Assembly: GCF_000263715.2 (NCBI RefSeq) | Contig: NZ_CM001514.1 | Coordinates: 6,200,498-6,264,497, forward strand | Source of the DNA: Pseudomonas synxantha BG33R | GTDB taxonomy: Bacteria; Pseudomonadota; Gammaproteobacteria; Pseudomonadales; Pseudomonadaceae | Direction: 5' to 3' | DNA: 64,000 nt | Program-made: the position numbers and the translations under genes | Notes under the pieces: generated by a model | What the model was told of the DNA's origin: nothing | The model's input: the letters and a program-made list of their open reading frames with translations, nothing else | Database searches by the model: none | Shown here: in pieces, positions 44,233 to 53,299 of the stretch | Layout: every line of letters begins with the position of its first letter | How positions within the stretch are numbered: the first letter of the stretch is position 1

Positions 44233-45996
44233 TTAGTGCTCCGGCGTATCCTTGTGGTTATCTAATGTTTCCAACAAGGCCACCTGCATCCGCGTATGCA
44301 CCCGGATAAACCAGCGCCAGAGCACCGCAGCCACTGCAGCCGTGACCACGGCGATCAGCACCAGCAACTTGTTGGTCGGCAGAATGCTGGCCGACAAGGC
44401 TGCCAGTAACAGGAAGATCACCAGCAGTGAGAGCAGCGGAATCAGCTCCGCGATCACCCTTCGCACACGCTGGGTATGCCGCCCGGCCATCTCCGGCTTC
44501 ACACTCATCTCGGCCAGCAACATCGACAGCGCCTTGAGCTTGCGATACGCCGCAATCAGGAACGGCAGCGACAACAGCAGCGCCCCGCCCCAGATCAACG
44601 CCTTCTGCCAGCTCTGATCACTGATCCAGCCTTCCAGATACCCGCCGATGCGCGCCGCGAAAAAACTGCCAGCGAAGAAGATCGCGATCACCAGTGCCAG
44701 ATTCACCCCGACTTGCAGGATGATCTTGCGGATCATCGAGGCCAGCATTGCACCCTCGCCCTGGGGCTGGATGCTGCGCAGCCATTCGCCATACAGTCCG
44801 AATACCCGGCTCATGCGCTTGGGCATTACCGCTGCGATCTTCAACGACAGCGGGTCAGCCCCGCGAATCAGGTAGGGGGTGAGCAAGGTCGTAATCGCCG
44901 AAACAGCCACGGCCACCGGGTACAGGAAGTCGCTGGTCACCTGCAAAGTCATCCCCAGCGCTGCGATGATGAAAGAAAATTCGCCAATCTGTGACAGCCC
45001 CATACCGACCCGCAACGAAGTACGACCATCATTGCCCGCGATAAAAGCGCCCAGGCCACAGGAGAGCATTTTGCCCAGCACCACAGCCACGGTGATCACG
45101 GCGATCGGCCACGCGTATTGCAGCAAGATCTGCGGGTCGATCATCAAGCCAATCGCGACAAAGAAGATCGCGCTGAACATGTCGCGAACGGGTTCGATCA
45201 AGCGCTCAATCTTAATCAACTGACGGGATTCAGCCATGATCGCGCCAATCAGGAAGGCGCCGAGCACCATGCTGTACTCCAGCTTCACCACCAGCAGGCA
45301 GAAGCCGAAACACAGGCCCAACACGGTGATCAGCAGCATTTCGTTGCTTTCAAACTTGGCCACGTAAGCCAGCAGGCGCGGCACCAGCAAAATGCCGATC
45401 ACCAGCGCGACGATCATGAACAGTGAGAGTTTGCCGACCGTGGAGAACACTTCGCCTGAGCTGACCGTGCCACTGACGGCGATGCTAGACAGCAGGGCAA
45501 TGATGCCGATGCCCAGGATGTCCTCGACGATCAATACCCCGAAAATCAGCTGGGCGAAACGCTGGTCTTTCATCTTCAGGTCATTGAGGGCCTTGACGAT
45601 GATGGTGGTCGAGGAAATCGCCAGGATCGCGCCGAGGAACAGCGAGTCCATGGTGCTCCAGTCGAACCAGCGGCCAATCTCATAGCCGATCCAGATCATC
45701 AGGACGATTTCCAGGAAGGCCGCGATAAACGCCGTGGCGCCCACCTTGAACAGCTTGCGCAGGCTGAACTCCAGGCCCAGGCAGAACATCAGGAAAATCA
45801 CCCCAAGCTCAGCCAGGGTCTTGATCGTGTCTTCATCATGGATCAGGCCAAACGGCGGGGTATGCGGCCCGATAATAAAACCCGCGACGATGTAGCCCAG
45901 CACCACCGGCTGCTTGAGGCGGTGAAACAGGATGGTCACAACCCCTGCCACCAGCATGATCACGGCCAGGTCCTGGATAAAGCTGATGGCGTGCAT
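44233..45996 (-). CDS. CPA2-type monovalent cation:proton antiporter
   Basis: A 587-residue inner-membrane protein with about 12-14 helices, related to KefB, KefC and YbaL. Visible are LKQPVVLGYIVAGFIIGPHTPP, LAELGVIFLMFCLGLEFSLRKL and the unwound-helix region LGAILAISSTTIIVKAL. It lacks the C-terminal TrkA-N nucleotide-binding domain; instead the tail has several more hydrophobic helices. It likely exchanges K+ or Na+ for protons. AAGGAG lies 9 bases before the ATG at 45996, and upstream in-frame codons are not membrane-like. Confidence 0.88.
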   Translation of the reverse strand: MHAISFIQDLAVIMLVAGVVTILFHRLKQPVVLGYIVAGFIIGPHTPPFGLIHDEDTIKTLAELGVIFLMFCLGLEFSLRKLFKVGATAFIAAFLEIVLMIWIGYEIGRWFDWSTMDSLFLGAILAISSTTIIVKALNDLKMKDQRFAQLIFGVLIVEDILGIGIIALLSSIAVSGTVSSGEVFSTVGKLSLFMIVALVIGILLVPRLLAYVAKFESNEMLLITVLGLCFGFCLLVVKLEYSMVLGAFLIGAIMAESRQLIKIERLIEPVRDMFSAIFFVAIGLMIDPQILLQYAWPIAVITVAVVLGKMLSCGLGAFIAGNDGRTSLRVGMGLSQIGEFSFIIAALGMTLQVTSDFLYPVAVAVSAITTLLTPYLIRGADPLSLKIAAVMPKRMSRVFGLYGEWLRSIQPQGEGAMLASMIRKIILQVGVNLALVIAIFFAGSFFAARIGGYLEGWISDQSWQKALIWGGALLLSLPFLIAAYRKLKALSMLLAEMSVKPEMAGRHTQRVRRVIAELIPLLSLLVIFLLLAALSASILPTNKLLVLIAVVTAAVAAVLWRWFIRVHTRMQVALLETLDNHKDTPEH

Positions 45997-46288
45997 GGCG
46001 AGGGACTCCTTGAGGTACCAGCGCTTTTCCCACTTCCGGCCGCCTTTGTACGGTCGCAAAGAGCGGAAGGAAAAGTCTGCCTTGATCGTAAGAAATGCCC
46101 TGAGATGGGCTTTTGAAGGTTAACACCGCGACTTCTGCTGAAAAGCCGGTGCAATATATGGAAACAGATCGATGCACGCGTGACGGCAAGCTGCCCACCA
46201 GCGTCCCGTTAGGGATGGCGCTGCAAAGACTCCAGCACCCGCAGAGGTGCCCTCCCCCCAACCAATGCCTACAACCCGTGAGTGTGCT

Positions 46289-46774
46289 ATGGAACCCGGA
46301 AACGCCCAGCTGTCGATGACGGTACTGATGACCCCTGACATGGCCAACTTCTCAGGCAATGTCCACGGCGGCACGCTGCTCAAGTACCTCGACGAAGTGG
46401 CCTACGCCTGCGCCAGCCGTTATGCCGGTCGTTATGTGGTCACGCTGTCGGTGGACCAGGTGATTTTTCGCGAACCGATCCATGTCGGTGAACTGGTGAC
46501 TTTCCTCGCGTCGGTCAACTACACCGGCAATACGTCGATGGAAGTGGGCATCAAGGTGGTGACCGAGAACATCCGTGAACGCTCGGTGCGCCATACCAAC
46601 AGCTGTTTCTTTACCATGGTGGCCGTGGACGACCAGCGCAAACCTGCCGCCGTGCCGCCGCTGCAGCCGCAGAACAGCGAAGACAAGCGCCGCTTTGTGC
46701 AGGCCCAGCAGCGTCGGCAGATTCGTCAGGAGCTGGAAAAGCGTTACCGGGAGATCAAAGCCGACGCGCCGTAA
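46289..46774 (+). CDS. Acyl-CoA thioesterase, hotdog fold
   Basis: A 161-residue hotdog thioesterase with MTPDMANFSGNVHGGTLLKYLDEVAYACASRYAG, where the NVHGG loop and the following Asp form the active site of the YciA/ACOT group. A basic helical tail (RRFVQAQQRRQIRQELEKRYREI) follows. It differs from the thioesterase at 938, so the two are paralogues. The ATG at 46289 fits the domain boundary; the ribosome site is weak. Confidence 0.9.
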   Translation: MEPGNAQLSMTVLMTPDMANFSGNVHGGTLLKYLDEVAYACASRYAGRYVVTLSVDQVIFREPIHVGELVTFLASVNYTGNTSMEVGIKVVTENIRERSVRHTNSCFFTMVAVDDQRKPAAVPPLQPQNSEDKRRFVQAQQRRQIRQELEKRYREIKADAP

Positions 46775-46800
46775 TTTGTAAACCCACGGGCTCCCTGTGC

Positions 46801-47673
46801 TTACAAACTGATCGGTGTGGCTTCGAAGCGCACACGAGGGTGGGCAATACGGTCCTGAGCCCGCACCAGTTCCAGTTCATAACTGGCGCAGGCCTGGGTC
46901 TCCAGTAGCACTTCATGCACCGCTGCGGCGGTGAATTCAAAGGCTGCCACCAGGCTATCGCCCAACAGCACCCGCGCCAGGAACAGGCCCGACGTCAGGT
47001 CACCCACACCCACCGGCTGACGCGGGAACGCCAACAGCGGCCGACGCAAGTGCCAACTGCCCTCAGCCGTCACCAACAGCATTTCAAAACCTTCCGGCAG
47101 TTTGCCTGGGTAATCCAGGTGCTTGACCAGCACCGCTTTGGGCCCGCGGGCCAGCAACGCCTTGGCCATGACCAGGCAATCAAACAGCGATTGCGGCTTG
47201 CGCCCGGCAAAGCTGTCCAGTTCCAGTTGGTTGGGGCACAGGAAATCTGCCATGGCCGCAGCCTCATCAAGCAGGAAATCGCTGACCTCCTGTGGCACGA
47301 TGCAACCCTTTTCCGGGTGGCCCATCACCGGGTCGCACAGGTACAGCGCCTTCGGATTGATCGCTTTGATACGGGCCACGCCGCTAAGGATTGCACGGCC
47401 CTGATCGGCGCTGCCCAGGTAGCCGGACAGCACCGCGTCACAGTTGCCCAGCTCACCAATCGCGGCAATGCCTTCTACCAAGGCCGGAATTTGCTGCGGC
47501 GCCAACACTTCGCCCGCCCACTGTCCATACTGAGTGTGGTTGGAGAACTGCACCGTATTGAGCGGCCAGACATTCACTCCCACACGCTGCATGGGGAACA
47601 CGGCGGCGCTGTTTCCGGCGTGGCCAAAGACCACATGAGACTGGATCGCAAGCAGATGAGGTGTGCGTTTCAT
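46801..47673 (-). CDS. pdxY: Pyridoxal kinase
   Basis: A 290-residue ribokinase-fold enzyme that phosphorylates pyridoxal in the B6 salvage pathway. [41 protein letters not shown] is the substrate-binding N-terminus, [14 protein letters not shown] a nucleotide-side motif, and [21 protein letters not shown] the anion hole with catalytic Asp. Its length matches PdxY. It is convergent with the thioesterase gene. Confidence 0.95.
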   Translation of the reverse strand: MKRTPHLLAIQSHVVFGHAGNSAAVFPMQRVGVNVWPLNTVQFSNHTQYGQWAGEVLAPQQIPALVEGIAAIGELGNCDAVLSGYLGSADQGRAILSGVARIKAINPKALYLCDPVMGHPEKGCIVPQEVSDFLLDEAAAMADFLCPNQLELDSFAGRKPQSLFDCLVMAKALLARGPKAVLVKHLDYPGKLPEGFEMLLVTAEGSWHLRRPLLAFPRQPVGVGDLTSGLFLARVLLGDSLVAAFEFTAAAVHEVLLETQACASYELELVRAQDRIAHPRVRFEATPISL

Positions 47674-47790
47674 GCGGGAGATTTCCGTAAAGCCGTTGAA
47701 ATTCTGGCCGCGCAGTATGCGACTAAACGCAGCCTGTACGACAGACCGGCGACGCAGTTAAGCTGCTCTCACTTTGTTGGAGTTCATGGA

Positions 47791-48186
47791 ATGCTGACCC
47801 TGGGAAACATCTTCGTGCTGATGCTGCTGGCGACTGGCGCCGCCTGGGTTTGGCACAACCACGGCCTGCGTGAGCGGGCGCTGGAGCGGGTCAAGCAGCA
47901 TTGCGCCAAGCTTGATATCGAATTGCTCGATGGTGCGGTTGCGTTGAAACGCATCGGTTTTGTGAAGGATGCCAATGGCCGGCGGCGCCTGGCACGCGTC
48001 TATAATTTCGAATTCACCGTGACCGGGGAAACCCGCCATGCCGGGACGATCACCCAATTCGGCGCCCACAGTGCGCAGATCGAACTGGCACCCTACCCGT
48101 TCGAAGCCAAGGAACCACTGCCTAGCGCCGAAGTGATCGAATTGAGCCAATGGCGCCAGGACCACGCCACCAAGAACCGTCAGTAG
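47791..48186 (+). CDS. DUF3301 domain membrane-anchored protein
   Basis: A 131-residue protein with one N-terminal transmembrane helix (MLTLGNIFVLMLLATGAAWVW) and a soluble domain with ALKRIGFVKDANGRRRLARVYNFEFTVTGETRHAGTITQFG, typical of DUF3301, function unknown. Its last 7 bases overlap the end of the convergent COG0523 GTPase gene. Confidence 0.82.
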   Translation: MLTLGNIFVLMLLATGAAWVWHNHGLRERALERVKQHCAKLDIELLDGAVALKRIGFVKDANGRRRLARVYNFEFTVTGETRHAGTITQFGAHSAQIELAPYPFEAKEPLPSAEVIELSQWRQDHATKNRQ

Positions 48187-49154
48187 CGGCAGGCTGCCAG
48201 CGCAGCCTGCAATGCGGCCACGTCCCGTGGTTCGCTGAAGATCAATTCGATACGCGAATCGCGTCGCCATTCGCTGGGTTGCCAGGTTAGGACGCTGTTA
48301 TCCACAGCATTGGCCGAAACCCAGTCTTCGCCGCTGTGGATAACCAGTTTGGCACGATGCCAGTCGAGGCCTGATAGCCAGCGATGCAGACGGCTGACAT
48401 CGAATTGCTGGCTGGGGTGCCATCGCCAGCCGATACTCCACCCCCCCTCCTGGCCCTGACTCAAACAGATGGGCAAGGCAGGATCGCTCCAGATGGCCGG
48501 CATTTGCGCAAGGCCTTCAGGCGCCGCGAAGTTATCCACAGCCGCTTGGGCCTGCGCATTCAAGCCCGGCAATTGGTCGATTGGCAGCTGAGCCTGGCGT
48601 GTCCAGTAAAGCGCGCAATCGGGTAGCTGCCGTTCAATCGCCTGACGCTGTGCGGCATTCAGGGCCTCATCCTTGTTCAACACCAGCAGGCCAGCACTTG
48701 CCAGCGCCGCTTGCTGTGCCTGCGGCAAGGGCTTGCCTGCTGCCAACGCCTGGGCATCCAGCACCAGCACGCTGGGCTGCACGGCCAGCACGTCTTGCCA
48801 TGGAGCTTCCCGCAGTTGTTTGAGCAACTGCGCAGGATGACCCAAACCTGAAGGTTCTATAAACAGCCGATCCGGTTTGGCCTTACGCAGCAAACGGCCC
48901 AGGCCTACCTGGAACGGTGCACCATTCACACAGCACAGGCAGCCACCCGCTACCTCGCCCAAGGCGACGCCGTCAGCGTCTTGAGTCAGCAAGGCAGCGT
49001 CCAGGCCGATCTGGCCAAATTCGTTGATCAGCACCGCCCAACGCTCGTTGGCCGGGCGCTGAGCGAGCAGGTGCTTGATCAGGCTGGTCTTGCCGGCGCC
49101 CAATGGGCCGGCAATCACATGGGTGGGTATGTTCTGCAACATTGGAAACATCAT
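48180..49154 (-). CDS. COG0523/CobW-family GTPase, last gene of the Zur-controlled operon
   Basis: A 324-residue G3E GTPase. Walker A is GPLGAGKTSL (from about residue 16), GGCLCC is the metal-binding CxCC-type motif, and LNKDE is in place of the usual NKxD. These proteins are metallochaperones, several of them for zinc. It lies 32 bases after the DUF1826 gene in an operon headed by dksA2 and a Zur box. ATGs at 49154, 49151 and 49142 are all possible and none has a good ribosome site. It contains three exact DnaA-box 9-mers. Confidence 0.85.
   Translation of the reverse strand: MMFPMLQNIPTHVIAGPLGAGKTSLIKHLLAQRPANERWAVLINEFGQIGLDAALLTQDADGVALGEVAGGCLCCVNGAPFQVGLGRLLRKAKPDRLFIEPSGLGHPAQLLKQLREAPWQDVLAVQPSVLVLDAQALAAGKPLPQAQQAALASAGLLVLNKDEALNAAQRQAIERQLPDCALYWTRQAQLPIDQLPGLNAQAQAAVDNFAAPEGLAQMPAIWSDPALPICLSQGQEGGWSIGWRWHPSQQFDVSRLHRWLSGLDWHRAKLVIHSGEDWVSANAVDNSVLTWQPSEWRRDSRIELIFSEPRDVAALQAALAACRY
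48298..48540. repeat. Cluster of three exact DnaA-box 9-mers inside the COG0523 gene
   Basis: TTATCCACA occurs at 48298-48306 and 48532-48540, and its complement TGTGGATAA at 48335-48343. In random sequence about 0.5 copy would be expected in this whole 64-kb window on both strands. Confidence 0.7.
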
Positions 49155-49186
49155 TCTGGCCGTGTAGAGCGTTTGATCCTACGCGG

Positions 49187-49831
49187 TTATGCCAGCCAAT
49201 CCAGCGTCAGGATCAACCGGCGCTCATCGGCCTTGAGCGCTGGCGAACGATGGATCAGGCCATGCCCTTCGTTGCCGTGCCATTTGGTGCCCTTGAGCAG
49301 CGCCACCTCACCGCAGTGGATCTGCTCGATACGCCCGGTAGGTTCAGCATCCGCCTGGCTCAGTTTGCGGCGATCCATCACACCTTCGCGCAACCATTGG
49401 CTGCCGATACCGGCATAGGTGGTGATCAGCCGAACCGGCACATGATCAACGTGAAAACGCGGGCACATGGCCTTGTCCAACAGCCGCAAACGTACGCCAA
49501 TACGCTTGGCGCCGAGCAGGCAGGCAAATGCACTGACCAGCCATGACACATCGGCGATAAAACCTTCGTAACCCTCAAGATCGCGGCAACTGGATGCCAG
49601 ACCCTGCAAGTTCGGCACGGCGTCCTCGTTTTCGAGCTCAATCACCAGGGATTCGGCGAGCGGCTCATTGAGCGCCACCAGCAAAGCGCCGAACTCGGCG
49701 ATATGCAGGGGCAGCTGACGTTGCCACAGCGCCAGGTTGACGCCATCTTCGAGGATATCGGACAGTGCCAACGGAGTTTGCCCACACGTCTGGCGGATCA
49801 CGGGGCGCAGGGGGATAACCGGGGCCAGCAT
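49187..49831 (-). CDS. DUF1826 domain protein
   Basis: A 214-residue soluble protein matching the DUF1826 family: IADVSWLVSAFACLLGAKRIGVRLRLLDKAMCPRFHVDHVPVRLITTYAG, then GEVALLKGTKWHGNEGHGLIHRSP. Conserved His and Cys residues (CPRFHVDH, HGNEGHGLIH) suggest a metal site, possibly of a 2-oxoglutarate-oxygenase-like fold. Its ATG overlaps the zigA stop codon (ATGA). Membership in a zinc-starvation operon implies a role in low-zinc metabolism; the function is not known. Confidence 0.85.
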   Translation of the reverse strand: MLAPVIPLRPVIRQTCGQTPLALSDILEDGVNLALWQRQLPLHIAEFGALLVALNEPLAESLVIELENEDAVPNLQGLASSCRDLEGYEGFIADVSWLVSAFACLLGAKRIGVRLRLLDKAMCPRFHVDHVPVRLITTYAGIGSQWLREGVMDRRKLSQADAEPTGRIEQIHCGEVALLKGTKWHGNEGHGLIHRSPALKADERRLILTLDWLA

Positions 49832-51036
49832 CAGGCGACCTGCTCATACCAAGGGCCGAAAGGATCAGGCAGCTGGCGCCAACCTTCGACACCCAGGGCC
49901 ATTTCTTCATCATTGAGCAGGCAGGCATCCAGCTCCGCACGCATCAGGTTGAAGTCGATGTTTTGCCCGATAAACACCAGCTCCTGGCGGCAGTCCCCTG
50001 TGCTCAGTTGCCAGTTGCCCATGATCGCGGCCACGCTTTCCTCGTCCTGTGGCCATTGGCTTTTTGGCACAAAGCGCCACCAGCGTCCGGCAAAGCCATG
50101 GCGCATCAAGCCACCGGCCTGGGACCAACTGCCGGCGTCCTGATGTTTGCTGGCCAACCAGAAGAAGCCCTTGGAGCGCAACAGTTTGCCGTTCACCCAA
50201 GGGCGATCGATAAAGTCGAAAAAACGCTGTGGATGGAAGGGGCGGCGCGCACGGTAAGCGGTGGAGGCAATACCGTATTCTTCGGTTTCCGGCACATGCT
50301 CACCGCGCAGCTCCTGCAACCAACCCGGCGCCTGGGCAGCGCGTTCGAAGTCGAAACGGCCGGTGTTGAGGATCTTGTGCAGCGCCACCTCGCCCATGAC
50401 CATCGGGATAATTTCCGCCTGGGCGTTGAGGCGCTCAAGGATGGCCATCAATTCTTCACGCTCGCGGCTGCTGATCAGGTCGATTTTGCTGATCAAGATG
50501 ACGTCGGCGAATTCGATCTGTTCGATCAACAGGTCAGTGATGGAGCGCTCATCTTCTTCACCTAGGGTTTCGCCGCGGGAAGCCAGGCTTTCGGCGGCCT
50601 GGTAGTCGAGCAGAAAGTTCATACCATCGACCACGGTGACCATGGTGTCCAGGCGTGCAATGTCGGCCAGGCTTTGCTCGTTTTCATCGCGAAAGGTGAA
50701 GGTTTCGGCCACGGGCAGCGGCTCGGAGATACCGGTTGATTCGATCAGCAGATAATCGAAACGCCCTTCCTTGGCGAGCTTGGCGACTTCTTCCAGCAAG
50801 TCTTCACGCAAGGTGCAGCAGATGCAGCCGTTGCTCATCTCCACCAGTTTTTCTTCGGCACGATTGAGCGTGACGTCGCGCTGCACCTCGCTGCCGTCGA
50901 TGTTGATTTCACTCATGTCGTTGACGATCACCGCCACCCGCAGGTTGTCGCGGTTGCGCAGGACATAGTTGAGCAGTGTGCTTTTACCGGCGCCGAGAAA
51001 GCCGGACAACACGGTCACGGGGAGACGATTGGGCAT
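49831..51036 (-). CDS. zigA: Zinc metallochaperone GTPase ZigA (COG0523)
   Basis: A 401-residue G3E GTPase with Walker [12 protein letters not shown] (from about residue 12), the metal motif [20 protein letters not shown], and guanine-specificity ISKID. A C-terminal CobW domain (about 265-390) follows. ZigA homologues are induced by zinc limitation and deliver zinc to client enzymes. GAGGAA precedes the start. It lies 27 bases downstream of dksA2, in the same operon. Confidence 0.9.
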   Translation of the reverse strand: MPNRLPVTVLSGFLGAGKSTLLNYVLRNRDNLRVAVIVNDMSEINIDGSEVQRDVTLNRAEEKLVEMSNGCICCTLREDLLEEVAKLAKEGRFDYLLIESTGISEPLPVAETFTFRDENEQSLADIARLDTMVTVVDGMNFLLDYQAAESLASRGETLGEEDERSITDLLIEQIEFADVILISKIDLISSREREELMAILERLNAQAEIIPMVMGEVALHKILNTGRFDFERAAQAPGWLQELRGEHVPETEEYGIASTAYRARRPFHPQRFFDFIDRPWVNGKLLRSKGFFWLASKHQDAGSWSQAGGLMRHGFAGRWWRFVPKSQWPQDEESVAAIMGNWQLSTGDCRQELVFIGQNIDFNLMRAELDACLLNDEEMALGVEGWRQLPDPFGPWYEQVA

Positions 51037-51063
51037 CAGGTATTCCTCATCAGGGTTGGCCGG

Positions 51064-51468
51064 TCAAACTGCCCGTTTATGGCGTTCGCGCAGCTCTTCA
51101 CGTTCTTTGGCTTCGATACACAGGGTTGCGGTGGGGCGCAGCAGCAGGCGTTGCAGGCCGATGGGCTCGCCGGTTTCACGGCACCAGCCGTATTCACCGC
51201 GGGCCAGCAGCTCCATGGCGTCGTCGATCTTGTCCAACAGCTTTTTTTCCCGCTCGAGCAAGCGCAGTTGCCATTGGCGTTGTTCTTCGGCGCTGCCGAT
51301 ATCCGCCAGGTCGCTGTTGGTTTCCTGCTCGCGCAGCGCCTGGAACTCAGCGTCGATACGCGCTTGCAGTTCATCGCGCTGAGCCAGCAGCAGTTCGCGG
51401 AAGAAGCGCTGTTGGGCTTCATTCATGTAGTCAGTAGCCGGTTGGGCCAGCAGTTCTTGTTCGGTCAT
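51064..51468 (-). CDS. dksA2: Zinc-independent DksA paralogue DksA2
   Basis: A 134-residue DksA/TraR-family protein that binds RNA polymerase and acts with ppGpp. The coiled coil (about residues 15-90) ends in the tip DLADIGSA. The usual zinc finger with four cysteines is reduced: Cys96, Thr99, Cys117 and Ala120 occupy the four ligand positions. This matches DksA2 of P. aeruginosa, which replaces zinc-dependent DksA in low zinc. It is the first gene after the Zur box at 51503. Confidence 0.93.
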   Translation of the reverse strand: MTEQELLAQPATDYMNEAQQRFFRELLLAQRDELQARIDAEFQALREQETNSDLADIGSAEEQRQWQLRLLEREKKLLDKIDDAMELLARGEYGWCRETGEPIGLQRLLLRPTATLCIEAKEREELRERHKRAV

Positions 51469-51502
51469 GGGAAACGGTTCACGGGTGGGGCTGTGCTTTT
51501 AT

Positions 51503-51515
51503 GTTATAGTATAAC
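51503..51515. promoter_or_regulatory. Zur box between dksA2 and the divergent exported-protein gene
   Basis: GTTATAGTATAAC is a palindrome (6-bp arms, single-base centre) within a longer AT-rich dyad. It matches the known Pseudomonas Zur site. It lies 35 bases upstream of dksA2 and 80 bases upstream of the gene at 51595, so it can repress both. Confidence 0.9.
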
Positions 51516-51594
51516 AATACAAATAAGCCAACCTCCCTTGCTCCTCACGACGAAGGGCGCAATGCTTGATCACTTTCGCCCCCCGAGAAACACG

Positions 51595-51963
51595 ATGAGA
51601 TACGTGCTGTGCGCCCTGCTATTGGCAACCGCAGGACCTGCCTGCGCCCAAGTCCCAAGCCCGTTGGCCAACTGCACCCGCAGCGCCACCTTGCTGGCTT
51701 GCGTGGACCCGCTGGGCAATGCCTACAGCGTGGCGACTGCGGGCAACATCACTTACCTGCGCGGTTTCGAAGTGATCGGCAAACGCTATTGGGCGCAGAC
51801 CAATAGCCGCTATGGGCAACTGACGTTCTTCACCGGGTTGGCATCGGATGGCGAGGCGTGGGTTGGCTACACGCGTCGCGTGGGCTGGACCACCATCAAC
51901 CGGTTTTCCAGTTCAGGCGGCGCCAGCGCCAAGTTCACCTGTAACCGAATGACCGGCTGTTAA
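51595..51963 (+). CDS. Exported small protein of unknown function in the Zur region
   Basis: A 122-residue protein with a signal peptide (MRYVLCALLLATAGPACA). The mature part has four cysteines (NCTRSATLLAC and FTCNRMTGC) that could form disulfides, and a Gly/Tyr/Trp-rich middle. I do not recognise a domain. The ATG at 51595 has GAGA upstream; an ATG at 51562 would add residues before the signal sequence. It is probably Zur-controlled, and its end overlaps the amidase gene by 4 bases. Confidence 0.75.
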   Translation: MRYVLCALLLATAGPACAQVPSPLANCTRSATLLACVDPLGNAYSVATAGNITYLRGFEVIGKRYWAQTNSRYGQLTFFTGLASDGEAWVGYTRRVGWTTINRFSSSGGASAKFTCNRMTGC

Positions 51964-53171
51964 GCCTGGGTTTTGTGCTGTTCCTGCACCCAAGCCATGT
52001 AGCTGTTGATGGGCGGGTTCTTCTGGAAGTACTGTTTCAAACCTTCAAAAAGCCGATCCGCCACCGCTTGTTGATGACGCGCCGTCACCAGCCTCTGGGC
52101 GTCTCGCGCGTTGGAGATAAACCCGGTCTCCACCAGAATCGAAGGCACGTCCGGTGACTTGAGCACCGCGAACCCTGCCTGTTCCACCCGCTTCTGATGC
52201 AGGCTGGTGATGCTTTGCAAGCTGCCCAATACCGCGCTGCCCAATTGCAGGCTGGAGGCGATGGTGGCGTTCATGGACATGTCGAGGATCACCCCGGCCA
52301 GCATCGGATCCTTGTCCTTCAGATTGAGTAACGTCGTGGCGCCCAAGAGGTCTGCGCCGTTCTCGCGCTGGGCCATGAACCGCGCCGTGGCAGAGGTGGC
52401 ACCGCCTTCCGACAACGCATACACCGAAGCGCCCGATGCAGTAAGCCGTGGCGCGGCGTCGGCGTGCACCGAGATGAACATATCGGCCTTGTGCTTGCGG
52501 GCGATGTCCACGCGCTTGCGCAGCGGTACGAAGAAGTCGTCGTTGCGCACCAGCTTTACGGCAAAACCTTTTTCACGTTTCAAACGTTTCGCCAGCAACT
52601 GGGCGATCGACAGCACCACATCTTTTTCGCGCTGGCCCTTGGAGCCGACAGCGCCCGGGTCTTTGCCGCCATGGCCGGGGTCAACCACCACAATGATGTC
52701 GCGTTTGGGATGCGCCTTGTCCGCCGGCACCACCAAGGGCGCCGGTTCAGCAGCGATTTGACGGGGCGCGTGCGTGGCGTTGGTCAGGTCCAGCACCAGG
52801 CGATGGCCTTGGCCATCCTGGGGCGGCAGCACAAAACTGTTGAGCTGCATCGGCGCGACCAAATCCAGGACGATACGCGTATCGCTCTTGCCGAAATGCC
52901 CGGAGCGGATCGAGGTAATCCCACTGTTCTTCAGCGCCAGTTGGGAAAAGTCGCCGCTGAGGCCGGCGCCACTCAAGTCGATGATCAGGCGGTCCGGCGA
53001 CGTCAGGGAGAACATTTTGTATTGCACCGGGCCGCTAAGGTCGAACACCAGCCGCAGCTTATCGTCAGAGCGCCACAGCCGCGCATTGCGGATCTGCGTG
53101 GCGTAGGCCCCCAAAGGCAACGTGAACAAGGGGCTGACCAGCAGCAGGTTAAGGAGCTGACGTCTGTGCAT
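51960..53171 (-). CDS. N-acetylmuramoyl-L-alanine amidase (AmiA/AmiC-like)
   Basis: A 403-residue exported amidase that cleaves the stem peptide from murein and helps cells separate. The signal peptide (MHRRQLLNLLLVSPLFTLPLGAYA) may use the Tat pathway (RRQLL). An AMIN domain (about 25-130) is followed by amidase_3 (about 160-395), with zinc ligands in VDPGHGGKDPGAVG, SVHAD and ILVETGFISN. Its promoter shares the Zur box at 53255 with folE2, so this copy is likely the low-zinc amidase. Confidence 0.92.
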   Translation of the reverse strand: MHRRQLLNLLLVSPLFTLPLGAYATQIRNARLWRSDDKLRLVFDLSGPVQYKMFSLTSPDRLIIDLSGAGLSGDFSQLALKNSGITSIRSGHFGKSDTRIVLDLVAPMQLNSFVLPPQDGQGHRLVLDLTNATHAPRQIAAEPAPLVVPADKAHPKRDIIVVVDPGHGGKDPGAVGSKGQREKDVVLSIAQLLAKRLKREKGFAVKLVRNDDFFVPLRKRVDIARKHKADMFISVHADAAPRLTASGASVYALSEGGATSATARFMAQRENGADLLGATTLLNLKDKDPMLAGVILDMSMNATIASSLQLGSAVLGSLQSITSLHQKRVEQAGFAVLKSPDVPSILVETGFISNARDAQRLVTARHQQAVADRLFEGLKQYFQKNPPINSYMAWVQEQHKTQA

Positions 53172-53254
53172 GACATATACCGCAGATAAAGGAGCATCCC
53201 TACTCGACAGGACTGAACAAAGGCTGGGACAGAAATTTCATCGTGACGACTATT

Positions 53255-53267
53255 GTTATACTATAAC
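53255..53267. promoter_or_regulatory. Zur box between the amidase and folE2
   Basis: GTTATACTATAAC differs from the box at 51503 only at the central base. It lies 84 bases upstream of the amidase start and 33-45 bases upstream of folE2, suited to repress both. Confidence 0.9.
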
Positions 53268-53299
53268 ATGACCAATCATTTCCAACGATGGACCTGCTC

